NCBI GenBank assembly: GCA_963931865.1
Contig: OZ007509.1
Coordinates: 16,903,815 to 16,967,814, forward strand
DNA: 64,000 bases
From: Axinella damicornis
Lineage: Eukaryota; Porifera; Demospongiae; Axinellida; Axinellidae
Direction: 5' to 3'
Positions 34,931 through 46,794 of the stretch are shown one piece after another. Every line of letters starts with the position of its first letter. The stretch's first letter is position 1. Made by a program: the position numbers and the translations under genes. Under the pieces are notes generated by a model that saw only the letters and a list, made by a program, of their open reading frames with translations, ran no database searches and was not told the origin of the DNA.

Positions 34931-36266
34931 TGGAAGCAATTTTGGGGAATTAGCTATAGCATTTACCATTTCATAGTGTGAGTTCACTTAAACTGAAGTT
35001 GTTTAACTAAATATAGTTTTTGCAGTGATAATTACTGATCCATGAGCAGCTATCTGGCAACCAAGAGCTTGCTGATCAAGAAGCCCTTTCAGCCTTGGTT
35101 ATTGGGGTAGTCAGGAATTGGCATTTACAGAGACCAATAAGACTAGGTATAAGGATATTCTGAGAACGAAATTGAGTGGGTCAACATATTTGCAAGTGAC
35201 TGCTGCATGCCTTATTCATTAAGAATAGCCTTTGGTGCTATTCAGACAGAATATTTATAGTATGCAGTACAGGGTAATGAACAACTTCCCACATTTTCAA
35301 ACTGATCATGAGCACATATTCTATGCCTGCAGTTATAACTACACTGGATGGAAGCAGCTGTAGTTAGCTAACTGCATACAACTCAATTGTTAAACTTCAA
35401 GCAAACACTGCATATTGCAACTATTTTTTCCAGAAGTGAGGTGCATTACATCTGTTCAACAGTATCCCTAGCCTATTAATATATGAACGGCACCTGTATA
35501 ACACAATGCACTTGGGTATGTAGCAATCACTTCATCTACACCAGAGTCAATTTATATTTTGTATGACCGAAGAAGCTACGGTAAGTTACTTATTTAATAA
35601 GTTATCCCTCCAGCGCAGCAGTTACTCAAATTCTTTGTAATACAAGTGCATGCATTCAGTATACTATGCGAACAGTACCTGAGGTGAGGCATTTCCAATT
35701 TTCTTTCTGGTTCCTTGAACTTCGTTCTGCTGAATGAACTTGCAAGCAATGACTAAACTAAGTGAAGTGGCAAATTTATAATATGGAGTAAGTGGATTCA
35801 TGTTTCTATGAATAGTTGAGCTGGGACAGCACCTTCGGATATTCCTGTGAAATCAAGGATACGGCAAATTGAGGCCGGCTAATCTTTTGCATTAACAGAT
35901 CGAAGCTATGGTTGGTGGGCCAAGCCCAGGTTGGTGAGAGCTCCATTTCCTCCCTGCAAACCACTGTTTGCACTAGGGAGAATGGAGCTCTCTCAGAGGG
36001 GAGGTAATACATCTAATGTTATGTTGTAGCTACTCTTTGTGCCTATTCGTGGCGTGTGTTTCATAATAATACTTATTCACCAATGAAATCTACCCTGTAC
36101 TACAGAATCAATTCACGAAACTGGCACTCTCTGGTAGTACCAGAGGCTGAGTCTAATGTCCTGACAGTAGCCTTAGCTGTTGCATAGTAGTAGAGACAGT
36201 CAAATGACAACCTTGACAAGTAATGGCACTCCTCAACAATAACCGGACAAATCTCATTGTTAAGTT

Positions 36267-36677
36267 TTACTTCTGCCCTGGTACTACTCGGTTACTCCAC
36301 TGAGTTCGCATACACTCCTTCACCCTGTCGGCAACAACTACGTCATCACATTTGACAAAATCTTCATGATGCTTCGTTATTCCAGACAAATCATCTGGCA
36401 ACAACTTGCTTGACCTGATACTGTCCTGAGCTGTATGGCCACATTCCCCTGCCACCACAACATGATTCCTATTTGCATCCCAACTATATCCATCGGATGA
36501 GTAGAGAGTAGAGACATATGGGGGAGCTGAAGTGTACTCTACAGTTGGACTGGGAAGTATAGTTATGTCTCTTCGCTTCTCCCTGCTTTGATTCAGTTTT
36601 GGCAGGGGGGGGGGGGGCTGCATGGGAATAGAAACCATGGGCAAACTCATTACTCCATCCCCTCTCATGTTCAGCAA
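36267..36677 (-). CDS. Unrecognised open frame, possible last exon
   Basis: Up to 136 aa on the minus strand, ending at a TGA-free frame closed by TAA at 36267. The first third crosses a poly(C) stretch with a proline run, so the real exon probably begins later, after an AG near 36590. The rest (VVVAGECGHTAQDSIRSSKL and so on) is of ordinary complexity. I recognise no domain. It may belong to the same gene as 33717-33969 or to none. Confidence 0.25.
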   Translation of the reverse strand: MLNMRGDGVMSLPMVSIPMQPPPPLPKLNQSREKRRDITILPSPTVEYTSAPPYVSTLYSSDGYSWDANRNHVVVAGECGHTAQDSIRSSKLLPDDLSGITKHHEDFVKCDDVVVADRVKECMRTQWSNRVVPGQK

Positions 36678-37645
36678 ACGTGCTTATTATAAACAAAGGG
36701 TAAATTTGAAACCTTGTTTGCTTACTTGAGTTGCAAGTTGATATGTGCAATGCCATGCATAACTAAGCTACAACTGTGTGCAGGTTAGGAAGCTCCCACT
36801 AGTCTACTGGTTGTGGCATTACCCTATTGACCAATCACACTGCTAGACAGCAACCACAGTAGCTTTCTGCCTTATCTGACTTTTAGCTATGTAAACTTTC
36901 TCATCCTCCTCCAACATTCCATGTAGCTACCCCTAACAGGAACTTCAAACAGGAGTGTCCTGTCCAGTTGGGAGCCACATAGCAAACCGCATGCAGTACA
37001 CAGCGTAGAACCCTAGCTGTCTGACCTGACTTAAGCTTGTAAGTGTGTAAACTCTCTCATTTAATATCAACCTTAATTAACTACAACAATGACGTCCCGC
37101 TTCAAAGTAGCTATATGTAGTAGGTGCTACCATGTTAATGAAACACTGGCCATCTCCACTCGCTATACCAGGGTACATGTAACACACACTGTGGGATACC
37201 TGCATGCGGTAGGATCCCCCAAATTAATGCATGAAAAAGTACTTAGCACTGATCCACTGAGGAAATTAACTCTTGTCTCATGCAGCATTCATGGCCCCTG
37301 ATTTTGTTACACAGTAAGCTATGGAGTTGGGATGGCCTGGGAATGAGGCTAACTCCCAAGCGTGCTTCTGATCTCAGACATCTCCTTTACTTCACAAGAA
37401 TAACATTAGGTGCAGTCCCAATTGGGAGTGGTATAGCTTTCCCTAGAAGCTATACTGAAACTGAATTGCGGCCACTTTACCAAATCCATTTCATGGAACA
37501 GATACTTGGAACCTTCTGAAGCACAAAGCCCTCAGGTAGGATCAGATTTCACTTTGTATTGTCATACTACCTGTTCACTATATATAGCATTCTCTACACG
37601 TCATAGTTAACTAGCTGTTGTGGTTTATCAGGAATACAGGAGGCT

Positions 37646-37705
37646 ATTATTCAATTAGAGGCCAAGGCATGCGGCAAAGCTGGTGCCGAGGCTTCTAATT
37701 GAATA
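37646..37705. mobile_element. Short hairpin
   Basis: TATTCAATTAGAGGCC at the left and GGCTTCTAATTGAATA at the right, with a GC-rich loop. Probably a small MITE. Confidence 0.45.
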
Positions 37706-37888
37706 CACTGAACACTGGACACATAACGGCCATGCATGCATGAATACGAATACACAACCCGGGTACTTCCTCCATGTGGTTATAATTGGGCCTAATTACA
37801 TATATGCAGTCCAAGTTGGTCTCAGAATGTCAATCAGCTTCCAAAATGTCTACTCCAAAATGTCAAGTTTGCATGGGTATATAACATA

Positions 37889-38449
37889 TATCGTACTCTC
37901 GCCGCATCGGAAAGTCCGCCCACTCCGCAAAGAGCGCCCACCCCCCACTTTTGGCTCAATTTTCTATATAGGGTCAAAGTTTACTCGAATGAGCGCCCAC
38001 CCTCGCGCTATAGCCTCGTGCCTCGTGTAACAGGCGATGGAGCGCATTAGTGAGATGTTCCAGCGTATCTGAGGTAAGAACCTCCTGCAGCAAGTCTCTA
38101 TTAGTCTGTGTATCCGTATCTATGGTGTCCATGTGTGTTGCCTGGCTTGCCTGTCCTGACGACGGCCCCGCGACCTCCATGCTGGACCTCAGCCAGCGCT
38201 TGGTGGCAGCGAAGACGACGTGGTGAGCGGTGATGTTGCAGTGACTCCAGCGATGTAGATGTGCTGGGAGGGCTTTGACTCACGCGCGCTTGCTGCTCGA
38301 TCGCTGCTATTGCGCTACTTGTGTACGTAAATGAAGGTGGGCACTCTTTCAAGGTTGAATGCGGAAACACTCGAAAGAGCGCCCACCCCCTTGTTTGGTG
38401 AGAAAGTAAGATGCAGCGCCCATGGGCGGACTCTCGCGAGAGTACGGTA
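37889..38449. mobile_element. 561-bp TIR element, copy 2
   Basis: Reverse-orientation sister of 7122-7677, with the same GGGTGGGCGCTC blocks and interior. The right end keeps ACTCTCGCGAGAGTACGG; the left end has small changes (TCGTACTCTCGCC). TATA flanks both ends, consistent with a TA-type target. Confidence 0.85.
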
Positions 38450-38673
38450 TATATTTTGGGAGTTGACATTGAGAGGGTTTGTGAGTTGATATTTCGGGAG
38501 TTGCCATTCTGGGTAATTAACTGGGTAGATAGTCTGCACTGATCAATGTTAATGAGACTGTGAGTTCTAAATTCCAGGATCCAGTCAGGATTCTAAGCAT
38601 GTAATGATGATAGTTCACCTCCATAGCTAGCTATCCCTTTGGCAGAGGCAAGGCGAACAGCTCTGATTGACAG

Positions 38674-38718
38674 TATCATAGATAATATACTACGAAACGT
38701 AGTATATTATCTATGACA
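38674..38718. repeat. Near-perfect AT-rich hairpin
   Basis: GTCATAGATAATATACTACG-type arms on either side of AAA, each about 20 bp. A weaker relative lies near 61450-61490. Confidence 0.6.
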
Positions 38719-38725
38719 GTATATA

Positions 38726-38783
38726 TAGTCACGTTCCCAGACCCCGAACGCGGGTGCGCGTTCGGGGTCTGGGAACGAGACTA
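38726..38783. mobile_element. Hairpin MITE, variant of the AGCCTCGTTCCCAGGC family
   Basis: TAGTCACGTTCCCAGACCCC and GGGGTCTGGGAACGAGACTA arms; the GAACGC core is also paired. In the EIF2A upstream region. Confidence 0.7.
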
Positions 38784-39063
38784 CAGTATATACTGATCAG
38801 CATTAACAGTTTGTCTTGCTTACTATGATCTTGGAGGGCTATGATCTGAACTTCAGCCATCCATGGCCATGATGATCCATCACAACATATTCAGGCTGAC
38901 AGCAGAAGTTAGACCTGTGCTTCAACCTCTCCTCCACAAGGAGAACTAAACACGCACCAGCTCTCCTAACATGCCCGTGCGCATATGCAGCCATGAGACC
39001 AAGACAAAAGCGGATGTGGGCGGGGCTCAAAGGAGGTTGTTCGACCTTTGACCTCACGTGGAG

Positions 39064-39122
39064 ATGGCTGCTTTAGGACCTCCAGAACTAGCTAGTGAGT
39101 TTGGATCATGTACAGTTGTGTG

Positions 39123-39154
<32 letters not shown>

Positions 39155-42100
39155 TGCGTGGGGGAGGGAGGGACGGAGGGACTTGACATCTAGCTACAAG
39201 CAGAGCAGCTTGTTAATTTCTATCTTGGCCACCAGCATAGGCACTATCTAGACTGCTCCCTTCAGCATTTACCTGACATCATGATGTCAAGCGGGCCTTT
39301 CTCGCTTTCAAGCCACTCCTCAGGTTTTGCGTACTATTGGGGACGATAGCTTATGATGAGACTTGGAATGTGATTGGGTAGAACCCTGCAATTACCACAC
39401 AATTTGTTAGTAGCTCCGTGATTGTTTCCATGCAGCCAGAGGGAGTGAGGGGATCTTCTTTCTCTCCCACAATGGAGCCACTTGGGACGCAGGCACAGAA
39501 CATGGTAGTGTCAGGTCAGGTGAACTTCGACATGCTAGGGTTGTGTAGCCTCATTCCCAGGCCCATCCCAGCTTTCTGTCACTTGCAGTACAGACCTAAC
39601 ATAGTCCTCCAGGGAGTTTGCGTATAAATGACTATGTCTAAACCTTATCTGATGATCTATAACCGTTACCGTATAATTTCTGTCCCTACCAGCTCTTCCC
39701 ATGACTGTCGAGTGTACTGCTTCAGCCCTGAAGGCTCTCAGCTAGCCTGGTGTGATGCGGCAAGGTACGCAGCAGGTCCTAGCCTGCTCAGTGATCCCTA
39801 CCCCATTGCCAGATCATCTCCACACCTGATGTTTGTTCCTTTGTTCTGCTCGGCCAATCTTTGTACCTATTTGCGGTTGGGCCCCACCTCCATACGTATG
39901 TCCACCTGATAAAGCAAGAAGGAACACTAGAGTAATGCAACCTCTTGTTTTGTGATACATGTAGTTAGGGATGCCGTGTGACGCCACAGAACAATGGAGG
40001 CTGTGGTGCATGGTGGATAGTGAAGAGTAGCCACTCAGGCAGTAATGTACTGGTAACTCTTATATATAGTCAACCTACCCAGGCCCACCAACCCCGTCCG
40101 CAGAGGACTCCACGGATGAGAATTCGGTCACAATTGAGTTATAGATCAGCAACGTTCATACACCACCAATACGGTCCAGCCAATGAGAGAGTGAGAGGAT
40201 CAGTTAGAATTTGTTTGAGGCCGCCACATAATTCTCCTATATGCAGTTTGCGTGCTGATTCTCTGCCATGGGCCAAGTGGCTTATAGGCATCCGACCATG
40301 CAGTATTCAGAAGGTCTTTAGTAGGTTTGAATCCCGGCCAGCCAGTTCCCATGGATTCAATGTCAGCATCATGTACTGACTATCGCAAACCGAGCCTACA
40401 CTCTCACACAGTGAATATCAGCCAACCTCTTGCTGTTCTGGTGACAGCCTGTCACTGTGTACTCCTCTCCCGTACAGTGTGCCAGTACTGGACCTCCACT
40501 CCCACACACTGAAGTACAATATCCCCAGACCCAAGACGAGGCTTCTTCAATTCTCTCCAAAGGGGGCCTACCTCACCTTATGGGAGCCATACACTGGTGA
40601 GGGTCTGTGAGAGGAACTATACATAAACAAAGTACAGCAACCTAACCTAGTCGCTTTGATGCTTCCACAATGCTGGGTATCATAGATGATATAAACCGGA
40701 AGTGGATGCGAAACGCTTCCGTTTGTTAGATTTCTGCATGAAACACTCATAGCAAGCAAGGCTTAGCACTGATTGTGGGCAGGGTACAGAGGGAAATTTA
40801 CTTGACCATATCATTTGACAGTTTTAGCCATCAATGTGTCTGTGGGGTATAACAATTGCAGTCAGGATACACCCTATAGTCTCGTTCCCAGGCCTTCTCA
40901 CCCCAGCGTTTGTCACTTGTAGTACTGCAAGTGACAAACGTAACCTATTAGTTTCACTATACATCTATTATTTGGAACCACTGATGTTACCACTGTCAGT
41001 TTATTGCCCATTTCCATAGTTTAGAGTACTTCATTTGTCCCCTTTAGTGACGAAGGATCAGCCTGTTGGCTCTCCAAACCTGCAGATCTGGACCACAGAG
41101 AAGGTGGCCGAGTTCATACAGAAGAAACAGCAAGACGGGTAGGAGGGAGGGGGGAGAGGGTAGGAGGGATGGGGGAGAGGATAGAAGGGAAGAGAGGTTA
41201 GGAGGGAGGAGGAGCGGTTAGGGGGGAGGAGGAGAGGGTAGGAGGGAGGGGGGAGGATAGGAGGGAGGGGGAGAGGGAAGGAGGGAGGGGGAGAGGGTAG
41301 GAGGGGGGGGGGGGGGGGGGGAGGTAGGAGGGAGGGGGAGAGGGTAGGAGGGAGGGGGAGAGGGTAGGAGAGAAGAGAGGTTAGGAAGGTGGAGGAGATT
41401 GGATAGGAGGGGGAGAAGGGGGGAGGGAGGAGGAGAGGATCGGAGGGATGAGGGAGAAGGTAGGAAGGAGGGGGGAGAGGGTATAGCATATAATCATGTA
41501 CTGTGTGGTTCTGTTCCTTCAGGTGTCCCCAGTGGAGTGAGGATGAGCAGCTGTGTGCTAGAAATGTGACCAATGAGGTGCACTTCTTTGATGGAGGGCT
41601 ACCAGGTGTGGCACGGGAGGGTTGGAATGTTTGTAGTCAATGTGCGCATCTGCAATTAGTTGAGAATTAGGAGCAAGTAGCAAGAGATACGTATATAGGT
41701 ACATGGTACTGCACCTTATCTTCTATTGCATGTCTGCAGTAATTCATGCAGTCTTACTGATTACAGGTCCCCACATTAGCCGCAAACTGCTGATAGAGGG
41801 CATGTCTACCTTCGCTCTGTCTCCTGGTAAACCACCCTATAAGGTTGCTATCTACAAACCTGGAACAAAGGTGAAACAACGCTCGTATACATCATTTTTG
41901 AGTTGCAAAGAAGTGTGAGCCACATACCAGCCTTACCTCCGAAAACCATCACCACAATCTGAAATGAATTGCTAGCTATTGCAACATTAATTAAGCTACA
42001 TCAACTCTGTCACCAAGGGTCTTTTCACAGCCATGGTAAACTGTATAACTATTCTACAGAACGTGTAATGAAATGTAAATACATTACCACCTCCCAACCC

Positions 42101-45100
42101 TACCCCTGTACTGTCATGAGCATCTGTGCATGTGTCTGTCTATGAACAGCCACAGTCTGCTGGGCATATGGTGTGCTGGATCGGTGTGGGCGGGGCATGT
42201 GGTGTGCTGGATTGGTGTGGGCGGGGCATGTGGTGTGCTGGATCGGTGTGGGCGGGGCATGTGGTGTGCTGGATCGGTGTGGGCGGGGCATGTGGTGTGC
42301 TGGATCGGTGTGGGCGGGGCATGTGGTGTGCTGGATCGGTGTGGGCGGGGCATGTGGTGTGCTGGATCGGTGTGGGCGGGGCATGTGGTGTGCTGGATCG
42401 GTGTGGGTGGGGCATGTGGTGTGCTGGATCGGTGTGGGTGGGGCATGTGGTGTGCTGGATCGGTGTGGGTGGGGCATGTGGTGTGCTGGATCGGTGTGGG
42501 TGGGGCATGTGGTGTGCTGGATCGGTGTGGGTGGGGCATGTGGTGTGCTGGATTGGTGTGGGTGGGGCATGTGGATAGCAAACATGATTTTATTGAGCAA
42601 CTATATGGTCTGATCAAAACTAGTGGGGGGTGGGGTGTGAGTGTGTGTGTGTGTGTGTGTTGGGGGGGAGGGTATTGCAACACTGTGTAGTGATTCTGCT
42701 CTGATTGTTGTAGGGTGCTCCCTCCTTTGTTCGGCTGTACGAGTATCCTCGATTGGAGGGGGCGGGAGCCATTGTGGCATCTAAGAGTTTCTATAGGGCA
42801 GACACCGTTAGCTTTTTGTGGAACAAGAAGGGTAAGACTGTCTCTCTATCCCGAATCACCTCGTATTAATATAAGGTTGCTGTTCTCCTGAAATTGAAAA
42901 CTCATTCTTTGATGATTGATACCATTTAAGAATGATTCTTGATAGAGATGGTGCTACAATGGATGTACACCTCAACTGCCCCTGCCTGTCACTATGTGTA
43001 GGTTCTGCAGTATTGGTGACCACAACCACTGAAATGGACAAGACTGGAGCCTCCTACTATGGGGAACAAGGACTGCACTACCTGTCCACAAGGGGAGATG
43101 GCAACATGGTGCAACTAGGTAGGCTAAATTTCATGCTAGGCATTACTTGACTGATTATGTGTGTATGAATTGTGTGCATGCCTGTAATAGTGTGGTACGA
43201 TGTGTGGAACTGACTAAAGTGTGATTACTGGAAACATGCATGCAATGCCATGGGAGCTACGTACGAAGTAGCGTCATTCCCAGGTGCTCCTGGGACGTAG
43301 GAAGGGCTTTGAGACTGTGTTCTGATTCTCCCATGGCAGGCAAGAAGGGTCCAATCTACTCGGTGGAGTGGAATCCAAACTCTGAAGAATTCTGTGTTGT
43401 GTATGGATGTATCCTGGTTCTGGGTGTGTTGGGCTAGAAGTTTAAAGTGGAGTGGCAAACTCATGCAATAGCATGCATAGTGCTAACATGTCACAAAACA
43501 ATATCCTGATACAGCCCTTGAAAGGGGTTGCTATAATAGAAACTTTGCATGACCCAATGTGGGCAGAATGTTGCAGTCTGCCTAAGACATCGAATTTTAT
43601 GGCTGCAGGCATCAAATGTCACGTCTTAGGTATTGCACGATTATGCTGTACCAGCACCTCTAATGTTTCCATTATGGGTCCAGATTCACCTGAATGTTCT
43701 TGTATGACTTATGTTGAATCTCACTTAACAGCTCTCAGTTATGCCCTCCAAGGCCACACTGTTCAACTGTAAGTGCGACCCAATCTATGACTTTGGTACC
43801 GGCCACAGGAATACGGTGCACTTCAACCCACAAGGAAACAATATCCTTTTCACAACCACTGAAGCAGTAGCAGAAGTTGCAGGCATGCGGTGTTACGTAT
43901 GTCAAGTAACTTTCATTTAGCTACATGTGTAGCCTCGTTCCCAGGCTCCTCCCCAGCATTTTGTAAAGCTGGGGAGGAGCCTGGGAACGAGGCTACTACA
44001 TGTGTATGTTAAGGTCATGATGCACTAGTTCAGGATTGTACAAGTCTTCGGGCTCCTCCCCAGCGTTTTGCGTTGTTCAGTGATATCATTGGCTATGATA
44101 CAGGCTCTCCCTCTCCAAGACACATTTGTGTTACTGCATGTCAAATTGCATCTGGTTGTATCCTTCAACTCAAGTGGTCAATAAAGGCTGGTGCGAGGGA
44201 TAAGGCATCTGAATGTAGCTGTGATTGGAGTTAGAGTCTGGTTTAGTGATGAAACAGGTTTCCAATCTCTACATATGGCACTCAACATTCGCAGAAAAGC
44301 TCCAATTTCTTCATCGTATTGCACTCAAGCTAATGATTCCTTAACTCAACATACTCCTTTGCTTGGCTGGGTTTGGGAACTTGAGAGGAGTTATGGTAAG
44401 CTCGGCTACCCACTCAAATCCAAATAGCATTGAATTGTACAATTTGAATGCAGTACAATTGTTGCAATTTGTATAACAGGAATTCTGGGACAGAAAGACG
44501 TTAAAGCTGATTAGCAAACCACAGGTACAAAGAGTATCACTTAATGTGATAGAAATTTCCTAACATGCAAATCATATCGATCCAGTCAGGCTAGCTTGTG
44601 ACATGATCTGTTGCCAACAGGCTAGTGACTCCACCCAGTTTGAGTGGTGTCCAGATGGAATACACATTGTCACGGCAACCACAGCGCCACGACTGAGGGA
44701 GGGAAATGGGTAAGACCGTATCCATTGAAGACACACATAATCATCTATGAGTGCTGTTTGCATGGATTCCTTCATTTCAGATTCAAGGTCTGGCATTTTA
44801 AAGGTAGTCTGATCCAGCAACAAGACACACCTCCAAAACATCTGCTGTGGGAGGTACATACCATATTCAGTGTTCATAATGTGATTAAATTCTCACCTGG
44901 AGTGTATGTCGTGAAGACAAGATTTACTGAAAGCCAGACGTAATGACAGAATGGGCAGGGTTGACATTGAGACCAAGAACGTAATATACCTTCTCCTTCA
45001 CAGGTGAGATGGCGTCCATATCCTGCTTGTACGTTTCCCGCACCTGACATCACAAGTGCCCCACCCCCTTCTGTGATAGATTCTCAGCCTCAAGGTTTGT

Positions 45101-46751
45101 CCGGTGAAGTATCCTCTAAGGTGCCCAAATCTACCGCCACATGTACATACTTGCTGTAGCTAAGGTCACATCACTTCCATCTCAAAGGACACCATTCAGA
45201 TCACAACTAGTCTATTGAGCTAGACTCGCTCCGGAAGTTGGGGGCAGGGTGTACGTCCTGCCCCCAACCTCTGGAGTGAGAATTTTGGTCTAGCTCGATC
45301 GATAGACTAGATCACAACTTAATTGATACACATGTGGTGATGTAATCCTTGCTATATGTGGTCATCAGCACACAACAGGTCAGGTTTATAGCTCTCTCTC
45401 TCTTCTGTTAGCCAAAAAAGCAGCGTACCGACCTCCGGCATTGAGAGGAAAGCCCTCGGACTTCAAACTGGTGAGTAGCTACATGCATGTACAGCCATGC
45501 ATCTACCAGCTACATGCAGCTGCATTGCATGTTTTTTTAAGACCCTCAGCAGAAAATCTGGTACGTACTTATGTCAGCCATTTGTTGAACAATGGTTGCA
45601 TTGAGCAAAGAATTGTGAAGAATTTGTTTCAGAAGAAACACTGGCTTTCAGTGAAATTGTAGCTTTGATTTCAATGAGCATTTGCAGAGCAAAGTCAGAG
45701 CTGGAGGGATTGGTTTATGTTTACATTTGATCTGATTGGAGGTTGTTGATATGCGTGACACCATTAACTGTCCCTTGTGCAGCATGATCAGGAACCTCCT
45801 CAAGGTGCAAGCACTGAGAAAGGTTTGTTCATCACATATACATTGACTTTAGAAAGTGTCTCGGCCCCAGACCCAAGCCAACCCCAGCACAGATCGCTTC
45901 CAGCATCACACGCCGGGAAGGAGGTGATACTGGAAGCAATCCGCGCTGGGGTTGGTTTGGGTCTATGGCCGAGACTACAGAACTGTGTAACCAGACAACG
46001 TCTCTCACAATATTTGATTAGAACAACTGTCCAAGTCGGCCCAGAAAAACAGGAGAAAGAAGCAGCGCTCTAGGCAGCACAGACTGGAGAGTGGTCAATC
46101 TGGGGAACAGCAAGATGCCATCAGTGTTACCTCACACTTGATGGGAGGGGCCAGTGGATCCGGAGGAGGAGGGAAAGGGAGCGTGGGAGGGGCCAGTGGA
46201 GGAGGAGGGAAAGTGGGGGTGGGAGGTGTTAGTGTTCAAAAGAGTGAGGGAGATGGTGAAAGGGACAAGAAGCTGAAGAACTTGAAAAAGGTAAGGATGA
46301 CTTTACATGATCTCATTCACAACATTGCACCTTTTCAAAACAATGTAATATTATGTGTCCACTGCCATGCATGGAGTAACCTCATTCCCAAACTATAGAC
46401 TAGGCCTTGTACATTTCAATGTCTACCTACACAACGTGTTCGGGGAGGGGGGGGGGGGGGGGGGGGGGCATTATTAACGTCATAATTTATAGCTATGATC
46501 ATTTTGTGCAGAAACTCTGTCAGATTGAGCAGCTGAAGCAGCAGCAGGAAGAAGGGAAGCAGTTAGAAGCAAACCAGGTCAGTGGGCTCCTTATGAATGG
46601 CATATAAAGTATGTGCATGGTTGAAATTTCTCCATTCTCAATGGAAACCGACTCTGATGGAGTGCATGGCCTTACTGGTATTGAATGAGACACCAGTGAC
46701 ACTCAGACACCCAAACAGAAGTATAATTACAGGGTTTCATTTAGGGGGGGG

Positions 46752-46794
<43 letters not shown>

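Larger units (their letters stand above)
33970..37888. other. Repeat-rich spacer
   Basis: Holds a MITE at 34380-34463, inverted and direct repeats at 34700-34930, a hairpin at 37646-37705 and one unrecognised minus-strand open frame (36267-36677, listed separately). No known protein was recognised elsewhere. Confidence 0.4.
38450..39063. other. Upstream region of EIF2A
   Basis: Holds two hairpins (38674-38718, 38726-38783). A minus-strand open frame (39057-38839) starts 6 bp from the EIF2A start codon and could be a divergent exon; it matches nothing I know. Confidence 0.35.

Noticed and set aside
38839..39057. 72-aa minus-strand frame divergent from EIF2A
   Set aside because: Starts next to the EIF2A start, but I recognise no protein, donor or partner exon. 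Kept only as a note.
41058..41573. 171-aa Ser/Pro/Leu minus-strand frame
   Set aside because: Translation of the purine microsatellite in EIF2A intron 5, overlapping two EIF2A exons on the other strand.
42100..42690. Several long His/Pro or Cys/Trp-rich frames on both strands
   Set aside because: Created by the 31-bp minisatellite, whose length is not a multiple of three.
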